DNA of 64,000 nt from Nephrocerus scutellatus. Taxonomy: Eukaryota; Arthropoda; Insecta; Diptera; Pipunculidae. The notes under the pieces are model-generated. The model worked only from the letters and a program-made list of their open reading frames with translations, searched no databases and was not told the DNA's origin. Each line of letters starts with the position of its first letter. The stretch's first letter is position 1. Position numbers and translations under genes: made by a program. Shown piece after piece: positions 1 to 13,100 of this stretch. The stretch is from positions 10,767,969 to 10,831,968 of the forward strand of contig OX352762.1 in assembly GCA_947095585.1 (NCBI GenBank). Direction: 5' to 3'.

Positions 1-8
1 ACTATAGC

Positions 9-142
9 CGTATTTTATTTGCCAAGGAATAAGGAATTACAACAACAATTGCACTGTCGAATTCCTTCTTTGAAATTTGATAACCTGCTGTTTGGCTGGT
101 TTTGACATTCAAATTCCTTATTCGGATTCCAAATAAAATACG
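9..142. repeat. Short inverted-repeat MITE
   Basis: The two ends are inverted copies of about 30 bp, each beginning CGTATTTTATTTG and continuing to AATAAGGAATT. The centre is short and has no coding potential. This is the structure of a non-autonomous DNA transposon (MITE). The parent family is not identifiable by eye, and TA-rich flanks make the target duplication ambiguous. Confidence 0.6.
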
Positions 143-559
143 CCTTATATGACGACTGACTTCTGCCGACATCACCATGTCAAAATTTACAAAAGTTTCA
201 CAGTAGTGTCTACAACAAAAAGGTCGCCAGAACCAACATTATTGGAACATGGTAAACCGACAACTTACAAAACCAACAATAGATTGCATTCTGTATTATA
301 TTCATGCCTTTTGATATTCTTTTTATAAACTAAAGATGTTCCTATGTATGATTTACCTTGAATTTTTTTCTGGTGATAGCTAATGAGACGCTTCTTCGTT
401 GTTTCTTATATTACTCCTGATATACAAAACAGTTGGGTTGTTTTCTCTTTTCTGAGGCTAAAAAAGTAAGACTCTGTAATATGGATGTAAGACCATATAA
501 AGGGTTTTATAATTGAAACGTCCGAAAGGGTTTCTTGGCTATATGTGAAGTAAGCTGGG

Positions 560-800
560 GTTTGTTTGTCGTGCGGTAACTCCATTTTTCGGTTATGACG
601 AACAATTCAACAATTGGTGGAAAGATTTTAGTCAAAATATGGACTTCACCCGTGCAACAAGACAAAAAAACGAAACAAGTGCCGAAATTTTTGCGGTGAC
701 CATGTTATCCCCAAAAATGGATATGTGTGTGATTTAACGCCTCTGAATTTTTTCCTTTGGGGCTATGTCAAGTCATAGTTTAGACTCTATACTAATAATC
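560..800 (+). pseudogene. Decayed Tc1/mariner-type DDE transposase fragment
   Basis: Around 731-776 one frame reads DLTPLNFFLWGYVKS, followed by stops and then a fragment resembling the NPETLDAL region. This is the third-catalytic-residue region of a transposase family common in insects (consensus CDLTPLDYFLWGYVKS). A second relic of the same family lies near 54.9 kb. There are frame breaks on both sides and no terminal repeats are recognisable. Confidence 0.6.
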
Positions 801-1191
801 CAGAGACTTAAGACGCCCTTATGATCGAACGAACGATTTATGGAAACATTTTGTGAAAAATTGGGTTCAGCGCTCAGGGCTACTCGTGTAGGCGTTTCCG
901 TGGAAGAAAATGGAATAAAGTTTTATTTCAGAATTAATGGTATCCTTCTTTAGCCACAAAAAAAAATTGTTTTGATCCCATTTGAAACCCATTACAAGTA
1001 TCTTGCAATTAATCTTATATGGTCTGCCTGTTATGTTGGCCTTAATAGACCTTATCGTAAACAAGTGTTACCATACATTTATCATAAGGCACAATATATA
1101 AAATTAAATCTTCAAATAATAAGAAGCTATATTGGAAAATATATTTATAATGTAAATTTACAAAAATTTTGATTTTTCTACTTCCGCACAG

Positions 1192-4100
1192 AAACGATGA
1201 ATACTCGAAATTCGTTCCGACTAAAACACACTATCAGGTTGTTCCAGCATCCGGAAAGGAAGTGTTTCAGCAGAAGTTGTCGTCACTTTCACCGATTCCT
1301 AAGCCACAGTCGTCGCGAAAAGGAGTCTTCCATCAGGTAAGCGAAGCAAAAAGAAATTAATAGAATGGCACAGTTCTTTCAGCTGACCACAAGTGTTCGT
1401 CTAAAATGTAGCCAAGTCAGTTACTAAATAAAAACCGCACATAATAAGCTGCATACGCTGCAAACAAATCTATCCACCAGTTTAGATTTAAAGCCTTAAC
1501 TCTGGGCAGACCGTATAGGTTTTTAAAAGTCGTAGAGTCCGGAAATTTCTTAATTGTTTATCTTGATTCATAATCATATGTGATGGCGTTACAAACGGTC
1601 CTGGAGTTCAAAACAATTCAAACCACTTCGAACTCCATACGCCTTCCCTTCAGCGTAAGCTTGAACTGCCACGCTGTAGTTTCTAATCATTTCTTTCTTA
1701 GCTCGTGCGTGGTATGTGTCTAGCTCACCTAAACCTACCGAGCTTTTTTTCACGATGTCAACGTCGAGGTAGATCTTGTCAGGTAAAGGACCAATTATTC
1801 TCCCTAATACTTTTTTTAACTTTCTTACGAAACAGAGTGCTTTTGCTAAGCTAACTTAAGATCCATATATAAGTATTGGTATGAACATTGTCTCACATAC
1901 CAACAGCGTGTCTGGATTAAGAGCCATGACAGACTAAAGTAGTCCTTGCTAGCTTTAATTAACCGTGCACGCATTTTTGGTTACATTCTGTTATCGGCTA
2001 CTACAGTTGATTCGAAATAGGTAAAGGATTGCACTCCTTTCGAATTCGCGTTTCACGATCTTTACTGATCTAGAAGAGCAGAAGATCCAACCTGCTTGGA
2101 GACGTAGCCATTATATACGAGTACTTTGTGTTGCTCTCACTTATGTTGCGCCGCCTGCTCCATATGGATGAAAGCTTTTTGTACAGCTCTTTGGTTTCTT
2201 CCAATGATGTCAATAACGTCTTCTGCTTATGTTGGTATTTGAGGGGGACTTGATAGGATTGTTCCTCTCGCCGTTACATCAGCGTCTCGAATAACTTTCG
2301 TCAACGCAGGCCAGTTCATTCCCTTATCGGACCCCTTCATAGATGTTGGATGAACTTGATAGTGATATTAAGTCATATAACATTGATCATGGTCAACCTT
2401 CATATTCTAATTATGTCAGTTTATTTGGGATCGGATCTTTTTTTTTTGCGACAGACCAAGAATGGATCACAGTTGTAGATTCAATAATGATGATATTGCA
2501 GTGATCTCCGAATCTGCCCGGAAGTTTGATAGTTCAATATGACGTTTGGCTAAAATACCTTCATTATTTGTCTCAAGCACTTGTTGACCTTTACTAGGTT
2601 AAGGTGGCTGTCAGTGAAACCAACACACTTAGACCAGTACTGGTCCATTGTGATTGACCTTTACTAAGTTTGTGTAATATTTGCCACGTCACTATCCAAG
2701 TTTTGCAGCCCATAAAGAAAGACAGACTTTACCTAAGATGTATAGTTTATGGTGTTAAGATATCTAAGATGATCTCCAGCCTTTTCGAATAGAGTCGTGC
2801 TTTGTCTATAAGTCTCCGTATCCATACAGAATCATATAGAATTCATCTAAGTCGTTAATCAACACGCTTTGGTGATAAAGTTTGCCCTATTGCACTGTGA
2901 TACGACATATTACGATAGCTCGTTGAGGATCATCGTGCATCCGGCCGCCTCGTAAACTTCAGAAAATTTCTGCCGAAAAAGAACTACCAAGGGACCTGAT
3001 AAATACATTTTTTGTATTTTTTAATCTACATAAAACCAAATACGATGCATAAACATTTTATTAATTATCAGAAACATTTATTTTGCAGATTATTTCAACG
3101 TGTGCCGTTCTATTGCTCTCTGCCGCTTGTGGCATGCCCATTGGTTATTCAGCGGTACTACTACCTCAGCTGGCCAATGCAAATGCCACTACTGAGATAG
3201 CCATTGATATTGAAATGGGATCATGGATTGGTAAGTTGTGCTGAACTTTTGACTAATTCACTTGATCAATTGTGATTTATCCGTCCGTCCGTCCGTACTC
3301 AACAAATTGAAAAAAATTATAAAACAGTTTTTCTCTATGTAACAAAAAATGGTAGTTTTCCATCAAACTTTCGTTAATTCCAATTCTTCTTTATCAGACA
3401 TGGTGTCAGAGTTCTTATAGTACATATATTACATAACGAGCGAGGAAAGTGGACTGTATCGTGCGAATTAGAAGCTTGAAACACGAGGCGGTAGCCCAGT
3501 GTAGCAATCTAACGAGCACGATGAGCACTTTTCTGTGAATAATGTACGCTGTTTCACGCTGTGACTGCAGTAAATAAAAAAAGTATTTTATATGTTAACA
3601 CACTAGTGTGTATAAGGGCTGCTTTCGAAGCTAGCTTATAGTGTATGAAACAGTCACTTTCGTCTATGGGCGTGTGAAAATATTCTAACATCTTCTTTCC
3701 TTTCCTCCATTCAGCCAGTGTACACAGTTTGGCAACACCAATCGGTTCGATACTATCAGGTCCGATGGCCGATCAATTTGGCCGTCGAACAGCTCTACTA
3801 ATTTCTGCCATACCAATATTTATCGGTTGGAGTATGTTGGCGACATCAGCATCATATACAATGCTGATAGCCGGACGTTTGGTGACTGGATTTGCCGTTG
3901 GAATTCTTGGTGGCCCCGCGCAGGTATGTTCATACTCGCAATATTTTATTTATTTTATCCCATCCCTACTCATCCGGAATAGTCTGTGTTTGATTACTTA
4001 CGGTAATGACCGCACTTACGAGTATGTATTTTTATATTACATTCGTATTCTTTCTTAAGGTAACAAATCCTCTGATCAAGCAAAATCATATCATATCGAC

Positions 4101-7100
4101 CAATCAGTCTAACTTCTTTCCAATTAAAAACAATGGAAAAACTGATAGATCACTAACTAACAATGGGGCCACTAAGAAGTGTACCATTACATGAACTGAA
4201 ATTTGCATATCAAAAAGAGAAATCCACCATAACCACCACTACATAAAGTGACAAACGAAATAGAAAAAGCATTAGAATCCGAAGAGATAGCCCTATGTGC
4301 CTTCGGGGCTTTCGATAATGCAGGTTATAACTCAATGAGGAGTACTCTCTCCCGTACTGTGGCTTATAATAGTCTTAGAATTGCTGGTGAAACTGAACAA
4401 CAGAGGACTAAAAGCAATAGATTACGCCGACGACATCAAAGTAATCATTAAAGGGAAGTATGAAAAACCCATCGGGGAAATGATTCAAAATGCCCCAAAA
4501 ACAACATGGCTATGGTGCGAAAAAGAGGGGTTGTACATCAACCCTAACAAGACCACAATAATACCTTACACCAAAAGGAGGAAAAAAATATTCCAAATCT
4601 AAAAATTATAGAAGCAGAAATGAATCTCAAAGAGGAAACAAAATTCCTAGATAAAAAACTCACATGAGAAAAACATCATACAAATGGTGACCATAAAAGC
4701 TACAAAAGCATTATGGATCACATATTCAAATCACCCATACACATCACTAATTCGCATAAAAACAGAAATATAATAATCCGTTTTCACTCTGTTCCCTTAT
4801 GTTAATTTTCTTTTCCTAAAAACTCTTCCTCAGAGCGCGCTCGAGTGCAGATTTTTTCAAAAGGGAAATCGAACAAGAAAGGCGAAAATCGTTTGCTTAC
4901 ATTTTTTTGTTGCATGTGTTGTTGTTGGGTTAGTATGGAGCAGTTGCATGGGCGAACAGAACCAAGCTAAGCTCCACGAAAAGGGAGTTGGAAAAAGTAC
5001 AGAGACAGCGACAGAGACCATGAGAAACTGCCCAACAGCGGGCATGGAGGCAATCCTTGGGCTTCTCCCACTACACTTACACTTACACTTACTCCAATTA
5101 CACAAGTTACGTTTGAGCAAGGCAGGCTGCTTCAACGAACAGCAGGGCAAGAGGGATATTAGAACCACTTACCAAGCTGATTCCTCTAGCGAGCATGCCG
5201 TGCGATAACATGGTGCGGAAGCTTGAGTTCAAAAAGAAATTTGAAATCAAAATGAGCACCAAGAAGGAATTCAGGTCAGAAACTGAAACAGATACATCCG
5301 GGTGCCATAAAGTGGTATACGAATGGCTCAAAGAAGGCAGAAGGCACGGGTGCTGGAGTATATGGGCCACAAACCAAACACTTCATATCGATGGGGATGT
5401 ACCCGAGTATATTCCAGGCAGAATTACATGCCATTGAAAGATGTGCTCACTTTAATCTGGAAAGGAACTACATGAGGCAGGAAATAGCCATCATGACAGA
5501 CAGCCAAGCTGCTTTAAAAGCTCTAGACACATTCCACGTCACATCAAAACTGGTGGAGGAATGCAAGGCGAAGCTTAACAGGCTTGGTGAAGTATGTTTA
5601 TACTGTTTAGAGAAGGCAACGAAGCTGCGGATAGTCTCGCGAATAAAGGACGAGAAACTCCGCTTGTAGGGGCAGAACCCTTCTGTGGCATAGGGTACCG
5701 CATAATGCGGGAAAAGGTACGCAGTATGGGTAAGGCAGCCGCTTCCGAAAGATGGGAGAATCTCCCAGGCCTACGGCAAGCAAAGGAAATGTTGGGGAAC
5801 TATAACCCAAAGAGGTCCTAATATTGGGACTAAGTAGAAGTAATGTAAGAATCATTCCGGTTTTCCCAACAGGATATTGCAAACTGAAGGGGCAGCTAAA
5901 GAAGTTAAAATAGAAGAGGATGGAAGCTGCAGACTCTGTGGGGAGCGGAGGAGACCCCACGGCATCTACCCAACGAGTGTGGAGCAACGCTCCGTCAAAG
6001 CATAGACCACTTGGGAACCCACGCAATCTCGGAGTCTGTGCGACATTCACTGAACCCGCTCCATATTATTGGATTCTTAAGCCAATGGACGGGGTGCTAT
6101 AGGTACGGGCATGCACTGGCTCTATAGCACTAGTCAAGGGGGAACGCAACAGATCCATATGGGTCGCAGTGCTACAACACCCCATTTATCATCATCATCA
6201 TCATCATGTTGGGTTAATATAAAGAGGGGTAAATCTTCCAAAATATACAGATCTGTTTTCGCTCTTCGGTAGAGTTGTTTTAAAGGGGAAACGAACAACT
6301 TGACAGCCAGAAAACAACTCTGGGGCAGAGATTTACGAAAAAACGACATAAATTGATGAAAACCGGCAACATTGCATCAGCTTATGCATAATACACACTC
6401 ATGAACATTCTTGGATTCTCGCAAATGCAAATTACTTTAGTTTTGATCACGGTCAATGCCGAAACAGTCCCGACGCACGCGACAGACAGACGATAAGATA
6501 ATTTGTTTTCGCTCAGCTATCATTTTGACCAAGAAAGTGATTACCGTTTGTTTATTTTGGTTTGGAATACCGGCTGCGCGTCTGATGCAATAATGATGTT
6601 GAATGAGCACATGACACTCTGTCTGTGAACATCTGTTAGTAAGTGGACAACAATGCAAATCATAGGAACTGGTCCAAAGAAACGGTACAAAGATGCTTCC
6701 GCTGTGTATCATCATGCTGCAATAAAGCGCATTCATTTTGGGCGCGGTCAATTAAATTATTTATAAATGAATTTAAATCAGGCTAAGCTACTTTTAAATA
6801 TATCCGTACAGGCAAGCAACTTATACATAATTTGGTTGTGATAATAGATTGAAACGTCTATACAGGGTGTATCGTGGCAAATACTTAAAGAGGTGATTCC
6901 TTGGGTAATTTCATGAAAAAAATCGTGGGGGTCTATTTTAACGACCTGCGGTGTACCTAACGTTTTAATGCGAAGAGACCTACATTTGACCTTACATCAT
7001 TTAACACTCGAACGCTTTTATCTATAAGGTTACTGTTGGTATTTTTTGAAAGAAAATTTAATTTTTAAGGTCAAACAATGTAAATTTTTTTTTAAATTCT

Positions 7101-10100
7101 TAAAACCATTACCGATTCATGTCAAAGTCAAAAAAAAAATGTTTTTTAAATGTTATTTTCAAATGCGGTTATTTCAAAAATTGCTCTCGGATAATTTTTT
7201 TTGACAAATGCAGTATTAAAGCCCATTAAATTTTCTACAAATCCACCTCATACTATTTATGCATTCGGTTAACAGGAGCAGGGTTAAAATTGAAAGTTTA
7301 TAAAACGAACGAAAACGGACATTTGATCTTACATGAATTCACACCCTATAGCTCTTGAACACTTCCAGCTACAAGGTTACTGTTGGTCTTTTTTTAAAAA
7401 AGAAAATTAAATTTTTAAGACCAAACAATGTACATTTTTTTAAATTATTTAAGCCACACCGATATGAAGGTCGTCAAATTCAAAATTTCCTTTTTTTAAA
7501 TTGTATTTACAAACACGATTATTTTGAGAAATCCTCTCGGATAAATTTTTTTTGACAAATATAATATTAAAGTTCATTCAATTTCCTACAAACCCATGGC
7601 ATAATATTTGTGCAGTCGGTTAACAAGAGCGAGATAGTGAGGATTGTGTTACTAATACTACGTATAAGAAGAGTTGTATACCTGACATACAAGAAAGAGT
7701 TCGTAAAGCCACAGTGGCACTCTTCTCATGCAAAAAAGCAGATGGGGTCTTTCATCCCATATACAGCGGTAGTAAGACCTGCTCTTCTATACGGTGTGAC
7801 TGTATGGTGGACTGCCTTAAATAAGAAAGTAAACCTTGACAAATTAAACAAAGTCCAAAGATCAGCTAGTCTATGTATGAGCGGACCACCTCCGCCGCAT
7901 TGGACATTCTGTTCGACCTTACACCACTCGACATTTACAGCAGGCAAGTAGCTGCTAGTTCGGCTATTCGCCTTAATGCTATACCCCAGTGGACTAGAAA
8001 TGAAATCGATCACTCCTCTATCCTGAATTTAGTCAGGATCCCAGACAACATAGACTACACCATTCCGCAACTCCATTTCAACAAAAACTACCAGGTCACC
8101 TTCCCCTCCAGATCATTCTGGGACGAAGACACTTACCTGGAAGATGAACACATTCATTTTTACACAGACGGGTCAAAGACTGATGGCGGAGTCGACGGAA
8201 GTGTTTTCTCAAAAAAGCTAAATCTTTGCCTCTCTTTTTCCGTCTTCCAAATACCTGTAGTGTTTTCCAGGCTGAAATTATGGCGATCAGTGAAGCCTTT
8301 TCTTGGCTGAAGAGAAACGTCATACCCGCTAAGGATATCCGTATATTTTCGGATAGCCAAGCTGCACTGAAATCCCTGGAATCAGTCCCCACCAATTCAA
8401 TTCTACCCCTTAACTGCCGATCATCTCTCGTGGAGATGGCGGAGCAGTTTAATATCCACCTGTGTTGGGTGCCGGGGTACAGAGACATTTCGGGTAACTG
8501 TATGGCTGACGAACTCGCAAAGCAAGGAACTACACTACCTTTCTTACCTGAATATGGTTGCATAGGCATACTAATCGCAACATGTAAATTCCTGTTAAAG
8601 CGGGTTGCTAGTGTAAAAACTAACTGTAGATGGTCAAACGGTACAACTTGCATGGTGACAAAGCAGATCTGGCCCAAGCTGGATCCGAAACGCTGCAAGT
8701 GTTTGATCTCTCAAAAAAGATAGCACATCGGTGCTATTGTAGGTGTTATCACTGGACACTGTCTTATAGGCAGGCATACAGCAAGTCTTGGTGTCTTTTC
8801 GAATGACTTCTGCAGAAGCTGCATGGATGAGGAGGATGAGGAGGAGACCATCGTCCATCTTCTCTGGACTTGTCCAGCCCTCCCCCAAAAGCGTAAACTC
8901 CCTATGGGAGCTTTCTTCTACAAAGACACTAATGATCTCATCAACTTTGACATTGGCAGTCTCCTACGCTTCATACGAAGCTCTAATTGGTTCATCGAGT
9001 AGGTGGAAACAATTTTTTCCCTGGACCATTACTAGTCTAAGTGTATCCGTTTCACTGACAGCCACCTTAACCTAACCTTACCTGCATGATAGGTTGTTTA
9101 GCTCTAGTTTTTGAATCTGAACAATAAAAAATTGTTCGATCATACCCCTGCCATCATAAGAACGTCAGTGCAAAGCACACTTTTCCAAAAAGCCGCTGTT
9201 TTGTTAATATGCTCCTTAGCAAATTGTAGCCGAAGCCGCTTATTTTTTTTCTGTTATAAGGGCCTTGTTTTGTTTACACAGGCTCGAATTTTTTTTACAA
9301 TTTTTTCATCTTAGCAACCCCGAAAACTCTGGATTCGACCCCAATATTGCCGTTCAAGGTTATTTTTACATGCCATTCTCCACCACGATAGATGATTGGA
9401 GTGGTGACCCTCGCCGCCCTAGCGAGGTCCTCAAATAGCGTTTGAATGCGCTCTTTTGCAACCACAGTCCTCGGGAGGAGTGATAGGTAATTAGGTTAAT
9501 TATATCCAACCTGTAGTATTGAAGTACGAGATCAGATTGGTGATGCTGTACTCCGAAAGCTTCTTCAGGTCGGCAATGAAGTGTTTGCTCAATTTGTCGG
9601 AAAGTCGGAAGTTCGCCAGGGGTGGGTATATGCAGAGATAGTAAATGAGAGTTTCTTTCTCATCGACATCAATGCAACTCCTGCAAAAGGCATTGTAGGG
9701 GATTCCCTGTTTGGCTGCCCACTGGCCTGCGATTATGGCAACGATTCTGTGATCTGGATATCACATCGGTCGATTTGTTTTTATTATAGGAAGGCCACAT
9801 GGCTCGCGATGTGGTACATTTGGTCACGTCATTTCACCTTAGCTGTGCTTTGGTGGTAATGAAGGTGAGAACACGTTCCCTGACGGAGCTCAAAGGACAG
9901 CAGACTCTGTCAGTGTGTCCAATAAGACGTCCTTTCTCTTATGTATATAGAAGATGGATATATTACAAGCGTATCAAATCTAAACACGATTAAGGCCTGA
10001 TCGATGTTTCAACTTTATATCAATCAATCAATCTGCTGCCAACCCAATTATTGATTAAGCCAAAACACTTAATTGCATAGATACATAAAAACCAGCTTCT

Positions 10101-13100
10101 AATAGGATACGAGACACTTTTTCAAAAACAAATTCCAACTTTCCAGGGAAACATTCATTTAAAACACGTGTTCATCATGAATATATCATAGCAGATAGAC
10201 ATTCGGTTACAATATTTAACGCGAAAAGCATAAATTCAATTTAATTAACGCATAATTTGTTCAAACTTGACACCATTTCAATAGCAGTGTGTATGTTGTT
10301 CTTGTTTTAATTTTCTTTTATTGAAATTAATTTCAAGGCATTAAGAATTATTGTGTTCCTTGCATTTGAATTACAAAAAAAAAACAGTAATCAACAGATG
10401 CGGAAGATGTGAGTCAATAACCGACCGTCAAGTTTCGAAAACCCGGACAAAAATCCATCAAAACAAATGAAATTGAAATGATTAGCTGCGCGTGTCAAAT
10501 TTCTAAAAGCAAAGTGTAATTGGACCCCAACGTAGAGATATCGTTAAGCCGAACACTCCCAACAGAACGCTTCACCCCGGCTCCAGTTGATTCTTATTAT
10601 ACGAGACGCCATTGAGCGAGTGTAAGCGTCCGACTATAAAAGTCTTTCCGTGATGCATGCCACCGCTACAACAAATTTGTAAAAAAGTGTGTCAGGGTCA
10701 AATTGGTCATGAATTACCTTCCGGCAAAATTTATTTGCGCGCCAAATCAGAAACTATCTCTCTGGCCGGCATTTTGTTGCATATCATCTTAACTTTGTTC
10801 ACGTTGTCAGGAATTCAACGAACAATCAAAAATAAGACGCCATCCAATTTCGTATACTGGCTGCTGTTCTCTGTGTTGTGCACTTTGAGATCTATCAGCA
10901 GATCAGCAGAGAAACAAAAAATAATCTCCATTCAAACAGATGAGGTTGTCACGTCATCATTTTGCTTGATGACCACACGCGCTCTCGCTTAGATAAAGTT
11001 CATAAAGCTTTGGGCAAGGTCAAGAATAGAATGGTCACATTCAAGGGAGAACGCAAACTTGATGATGAGGAAAGCCTTATTCAAAGTCAGAATGTCATGA
11101 ATAGAACGCGCAAAATGTTTGGGAATCAAATATGTAGATACAATTGATATGCATTATGCATTGAAATAAGTCACATAGTGTGAGAGTACCTGCAAGTATA
11201 TGTTACGATGCTTAAATCGTAAGCTATCCGTCTAGCCAGATGGATGGTAGTCATTCGCCACAACCATAAGTAGTTACCCGAGCAGTTGAGATACAATATT
11301 GTGACACTAGGACAGAGGTTATGAACTTTAATGCAGTTCAAGGGAATCGCTGATTTTGACAAATTTGTTCAGTGCGCCCACTGTCAGTAATTACAATTAC
11401 CTAGATTTAGAGATGTACGAGATGTGAGATGGAGAAAGATAATCCATTTTTGTGCTTGTTAACAAAATAAAAACAACGAAGGCAAGAAATACCTATGATA
11501 ACGCGACAGAACTTGCCCTAAATGAAGTGAAAGTATAGCGACTTAAGTGGGATTTACTTAGCTTACTAACCCTTATGATGCTAGGCACAGCGTAAGCACT
11601 AAGGTATTAAGGAATGCTAGAGGAGATGTCGATATGCATGCATTTTGAATGCCTGTGGATCATATTGATGCGGGAACACAGAGCTTGGTAAAGCATTCCA
11701 CATTTGTGTTGTACGACTGAAGAAAGAGTCTTTAAACTGAACAGTACGTCCGATATGGCCTTAAGGGTAAACTGAGGAGCATTTAGAGCGCCACGAGTAT
11801 TGCGGTTGAATTCAAGAAGAATTCAAGGCTGTTCTGGCTTTTTCTCTTGAGCACCCCGCTGGTGCGCTTCTTCCACTGATAGGAAGAAAACGTTCCTGCG
11901 GTGTTCGAGCGAATCTATTGATATCGCTATGTTTGCGTCACCGATAAGTTTTATTGCACGGTTCAGTATTCTGTCAAGTAGATGCAAGGTGGTTATAGGT
12001 GCACCTGACCAGACATGACAGTTATACAAGTTTGGGGCGAATAAATGCCTTGTAGATAGTAGCCAGATCAGTGGGAGTGAAATATTTCTTGCACCGTTTT
12101 AGAAAGTCAGCAGTCTTTTTTGCGACGTTGAAATTGTGGTTGAAAGCTTTTTGTTGACGCACATACCAAGTTTCAGTTTCCTCGATGCAAGTGCCATTCA
12201 TGGGTAAGGGCTAAAGTTTACTATTTCGCTTCAACGACAGATGACAGCATTGGGTTTTGGATGCGTTTAATTTGACTCTATTGTGTTCTCCCTACTTTGC
12301 AATGTTGTCCAGGTCAGAATTTAAAGAGTTTAACATACGCTGTTGTTCGAGTTCAACATACGAATTGAGAAGCTTTCCGTGACAAATTATTACTCGGATG
12401 TTTGTCAGACATCGTGAAAAATACTTTTGGTGTTGCTGGGATTAGCACCACGAACCTCCTGCTCAGAAGACATGCTCTTATCCACTGAGCCACAAGAGAA
12501 CCTAAAGACTCCTTTAAATCCCCATTAAAATCCTCTTAAGTCCCTCATTATAATCCCTAAAAAAACTTCTTAAGACCTCTTCAAGACCCCTTCAAGATCC
12601 CCTCAGTATCCCACTAAGGACCCTCTGAAAACCTCCTCAAGACCCTCTTAAAACCCCCTCAAAACCCGCTTAAGACCCTCCCAGAGTGAACTCAAAATCC
12701 CTCAACACCTCCTAGAGACCCATAAGAACCCTCTTAAGACCCCCTCAAGACCCACTAAAGACCACACTCAGACCCTCTCAAAACCGTATCAAAACTCCTC
12801 AAGACCACATAAATACCCTCTTAAGACTCCCTCAAGACCACCAAAGCACACCCAAAATACCTCCCTTAAAACCTTCACAAAGCCCTCTTAAGGCTCTCTA
12901 AAAACCCCACTTACGACACTCTTAAAACAACCTCAAAACCCCCTCAAGGCTTCCTCAAGACCAACCCAAAACCCGCTCAAGACTCGCCTAAAAAACTCCT
13001 TAAAACTTCCTCGATACCCAACTAAAGACCCTATAAAAACTTAATCAAGACGCACGCAAACCCGCCCCCCCCCCTTAAGACACTCTTAAAAACCCTTCAA

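Noticed and set aside
10657..10992. 111-residue open frame after a TATA box
   Set aside because: The hydrophobic stretch is not convincing as a protein, and the frame has no family resemblance.
12420..12503. Possible tRNA gene (minus)
   Set aside because: Box A and B are visible, but the cloverleaf is broken and the body recurs at three other sites, so it is a SINE head.
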